This document shows positions 5,097-6,432 of a stretch of DNA of 6,432 bases, in pieces. The notes under the pieces are model-generated. The model saw nothing but the letters and a program-made list of their open reading frames with translations, had not been told where the DNA came from and ran no database searches. The stretch spans positions 15,089 to 21,520 of the forward strand of contig PLUJ01000232.1 of the NCBI GenBank assembly GCA_003165455.1. The letters run 5' to 3'. The position numbers and the translations under genes were made by a program. Positions within the stretch are counted from its first letter, which is position 1, and each line of letters opens with the position of its first letter. Source of the DNA: Acidobacteriaceae bacterium. Its GTDB lineage: Bacteria > Acidobacteriota > Terriglobia > Terriglobales > Acidobacteriaceae.

Positions 5097-6432
5097 CTTT
5101 TCCTCCGTTTGTGATCACCGTAAGCTTAGTCCATTCGGGGCAAGCGATCGGTCCTCTTTTCAAGTCGAGCGTCCAATACGAACCTTCGGCATTTTGCTTC
5201 ATCAGCTCAAAACCGTGACGCGAATAAAATTCGCCGGCTGGGGCGTTCTTTTTGGTCCGAGTGAACCATCCGCACAACTTTTCTTGTCCCCGCTCAAGAG
5301 CTCGCTCGCTAATATTCGATAAAAGCGTCGTCTCGATAGTCCTGCCGATCACGCGGCAACTCAGGAGGAAAGTATCGATCTCGCAAGATCCCTGTTCATC
5401 GTGTGTAATGGCTACGCCCACCAACCCGTGGTCGCCAAAACGATCCCGCACACGGATGGAGAGGACTTGCCAACCCGGACGCTCGGCCATCTCCGAGATC
5501 TGCAGCTCTGTATAGCGACGTGTGGTTAAGTTGAACTGGTTCGTTTTCTGCGTGAGCTGGGCGATGCGCGCCAGACTGGAAGCATCAACTGGGGCGATTT
5601 CCGCTTCTTGCCGCAGAAATCGGTAGAAGTCCTCCTTGGATCGAAATGTCTGTTCGGCCTGGACGCGTTCGCGTTCCTTACTGTAGAAGTCTGCACGTTG
5701 TCCATCTTCTGCTGACAACTTGAGCCGCTCGAACACTGGGCACTCCCTCAACGCGGCAGCATATTGCAGCGGATCTTCCGGCAAATCGATCACCGTGACT
5801 TCAGAAAGGGCGGAGCGGACCAGCTCGCGTTCAAACGGGCTGTCGTCCAAGAACGCGATGCTCTCGATGCCAATATTCAATTCTTCGGCGATTTCGCGAA
5901 TTCCCTGAGATTTATCGCTCCAATTGACGCGCATGGCGGAGAAATGCTTGGGGCGAAGCAGCATTCCGGGGTGCTTTTCCAGAGCTTCCATCGCGTCATC
6001 GAGATTATTCTTGCTGCAAATAGCCAGCAGAATTCCCCTGCGCGACAAGTCCAACATGGCCCGCTGCAGTTCCTGGTAAGCGGCCCCAGGATATTCCGAG
6101 CCAAGCCTTATTCCGTTTATACCGTCCTCCCCGATCACACCGCCCCAAAGTGTGTTGTCGAGGTCCACCACTAGCGCTTTGGCGATTTTCCCGGCCAATG
6201 GAACCAGAAAACGCAGCCATTCACGAGAAAGGTAAATTAAGTGGTCGGCTGCGATCGGCATCCTGGCGGTGAGCCACTTACGGTCATCCTGCCAGCGCAG
6301 ACGTCCATGCCGGGCAATCAGAGCGTCGTAGTCCATTACGTAGACGCCCCCTACTTCACGCGCCATCAGGCGCAATTCCCGGTTGATGCTTTGAATCGAT
6401 TCCGCTTGGCCGGCAAGGGATTGTTGGTCCAT
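5065..6432 (-). CDS. FkbH-like HAD-superfamily/acyltransferase protein, 5'-truncated by the window edge
   Basis: 455 codons are visible. An ATG lies exactly at the window edge but is probably internal, because FkbH-like proteins usually carry a longer SGNH-like N-terminal region and here only about 86 residues precede the HAD domain. The HAD domain (about 87-235) has motif I DLDNTLWGGVIGEDG (90-104, Asp90/Asp92), Ser140 in CSKNN, Lys174 in WSDKSQGI, and motif IV LDDSPFE (195-201). The C-terminal half (about 285-425) is the GNAT-like domain, with QLTQKTNQFNLTTRRYT (292-308), RFGDHGLVGV (331-340) and FLLSCRVIGRTIE (355-367). Characterised members, such as FkbH of FK520-type pathways and the tetronate enzymes, dephosphorylate 1,3-bisphosphoglycerate and load glycerate onto an ACP. 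The adjacent, overlapping ACP supports that chemistry. Residues 426-455 form a tail beyond the GNAT domain that contains the ACP ribosome binding site and start. The fate of the acyl unit is unknown. Confidence 0.92.
   Translation of the reverse strand: MDQQSLAGQAESIQSINRELRLMAREVGGVYVMDYDALIARHGRLRWQDDRKWLTARMPIAADHLIYLSREWLRFLVPLAGKIAKALVVDLDNTLWGGVIGEDGINGIRLGSEYPGAAYQELQRAMLDLSRRGILLAICSKNNLDDAMEALEKHPGMLLRPKHFSAMRVNWSDKSQGIREIAEELNIGIESIAFLDDSPFERELVRSALSEVTVIDLPEDPLQYAAALRECPVFERLKLSAEDGQRADFYSKERERVQAEQTFRSKEDFYRFLRQEAEIAPVDASSLARIAQLTQKTNQFNLTTRRYTELQISEMAERPGWQVLSIRVRDRFGDHGLVGVAITHDEQGSCEIDTFLLSCRVIGRTIETTLLSNISERALERGQEKLCGWFTRTKKNAPAGEFYSRHGFELMKQNAEGSYWTLDLKRGPIACPEWTKLTVITNGGKVESDSIRTNS
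5102..5106 (-). promoter_or_regulatory. Strong ribosome binding site that sets the TTG start of the ACP gene
   Basis: GGAGG on the minus strand, 5 nt before TTG 5096, sits inside the coding sequence of the FkbH-like gene (its NGGK residues 442-445). There is no ATG or GTG at a suitable spacing. It is the best Shine-Dalgarno in the window. Confidence 0.75.

Overview
The window looks like part of a surface-polysaccharide or glycoconjugate locus from a Gram-negative-type bacterium. An acidobacterial (Acidobacteriota, Terriglobia-like) source is my best guess. It rests on the style of the exported beta-helix protein and on the mix of genes (FkbH-like protein with its own acyl carrier, PAPS sulfotransferase, family 2 glycosyltransferases). 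No marker gene is present, so the taxonomy is only moderately supported.

Layout: (1) bases 1-1289, minus strand, hold the N-terminal 429 codons of an exported right-handed beta-helix protein that runs off the left edge. It is one uninterrupted frame. (2) Bases 1290-1876 are a gene-free divergent spacer. Its notable content is a 22/23-bp tandem repeat just upstream of the beta-helix start, each copy carrying a CGAA/TTCG dyad. (3) Bases 1877-4795, plus strand, carry three genes: a soluble DPM1-like family 2 glycosyltransferase, a PAPS-dependent sulfotransferase after a 255-bp gap, and a second family 2 glycosyltransferase with a helical C-terminal extension 39 bp further on. (4) A 49-bp convergent gap with no visible terminator follows. 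(5) Bases 4845-6432, minus strand, hold an acyl carrier protein and an FkbH-like HAD/acyltransferase protein. The ACP starts at a TTG inside the end of the FkbH frame, behind a perfect GGAGG. The FkbH-like frame runs off the right edge.

How they may work together (inference): the two glycosyltransferases would build or prime a glycan, the sulfotransferase would sulfate it, and the FkbH-like protein with the ACP would make a glyceryl (or similar three-carbon acyl) thioester. That acyl group could decorate the glycan or feed a small polyketide or tetronate-like step. The exported beta-helix protein could bind or cleave the finished polymer outside the cytoplasm. The individual family calls are firm; the joint pathway is a hypothesis. 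I see no mobile elements, tRNA or rRNA genes, CRISPR arrays or pseudogenes.
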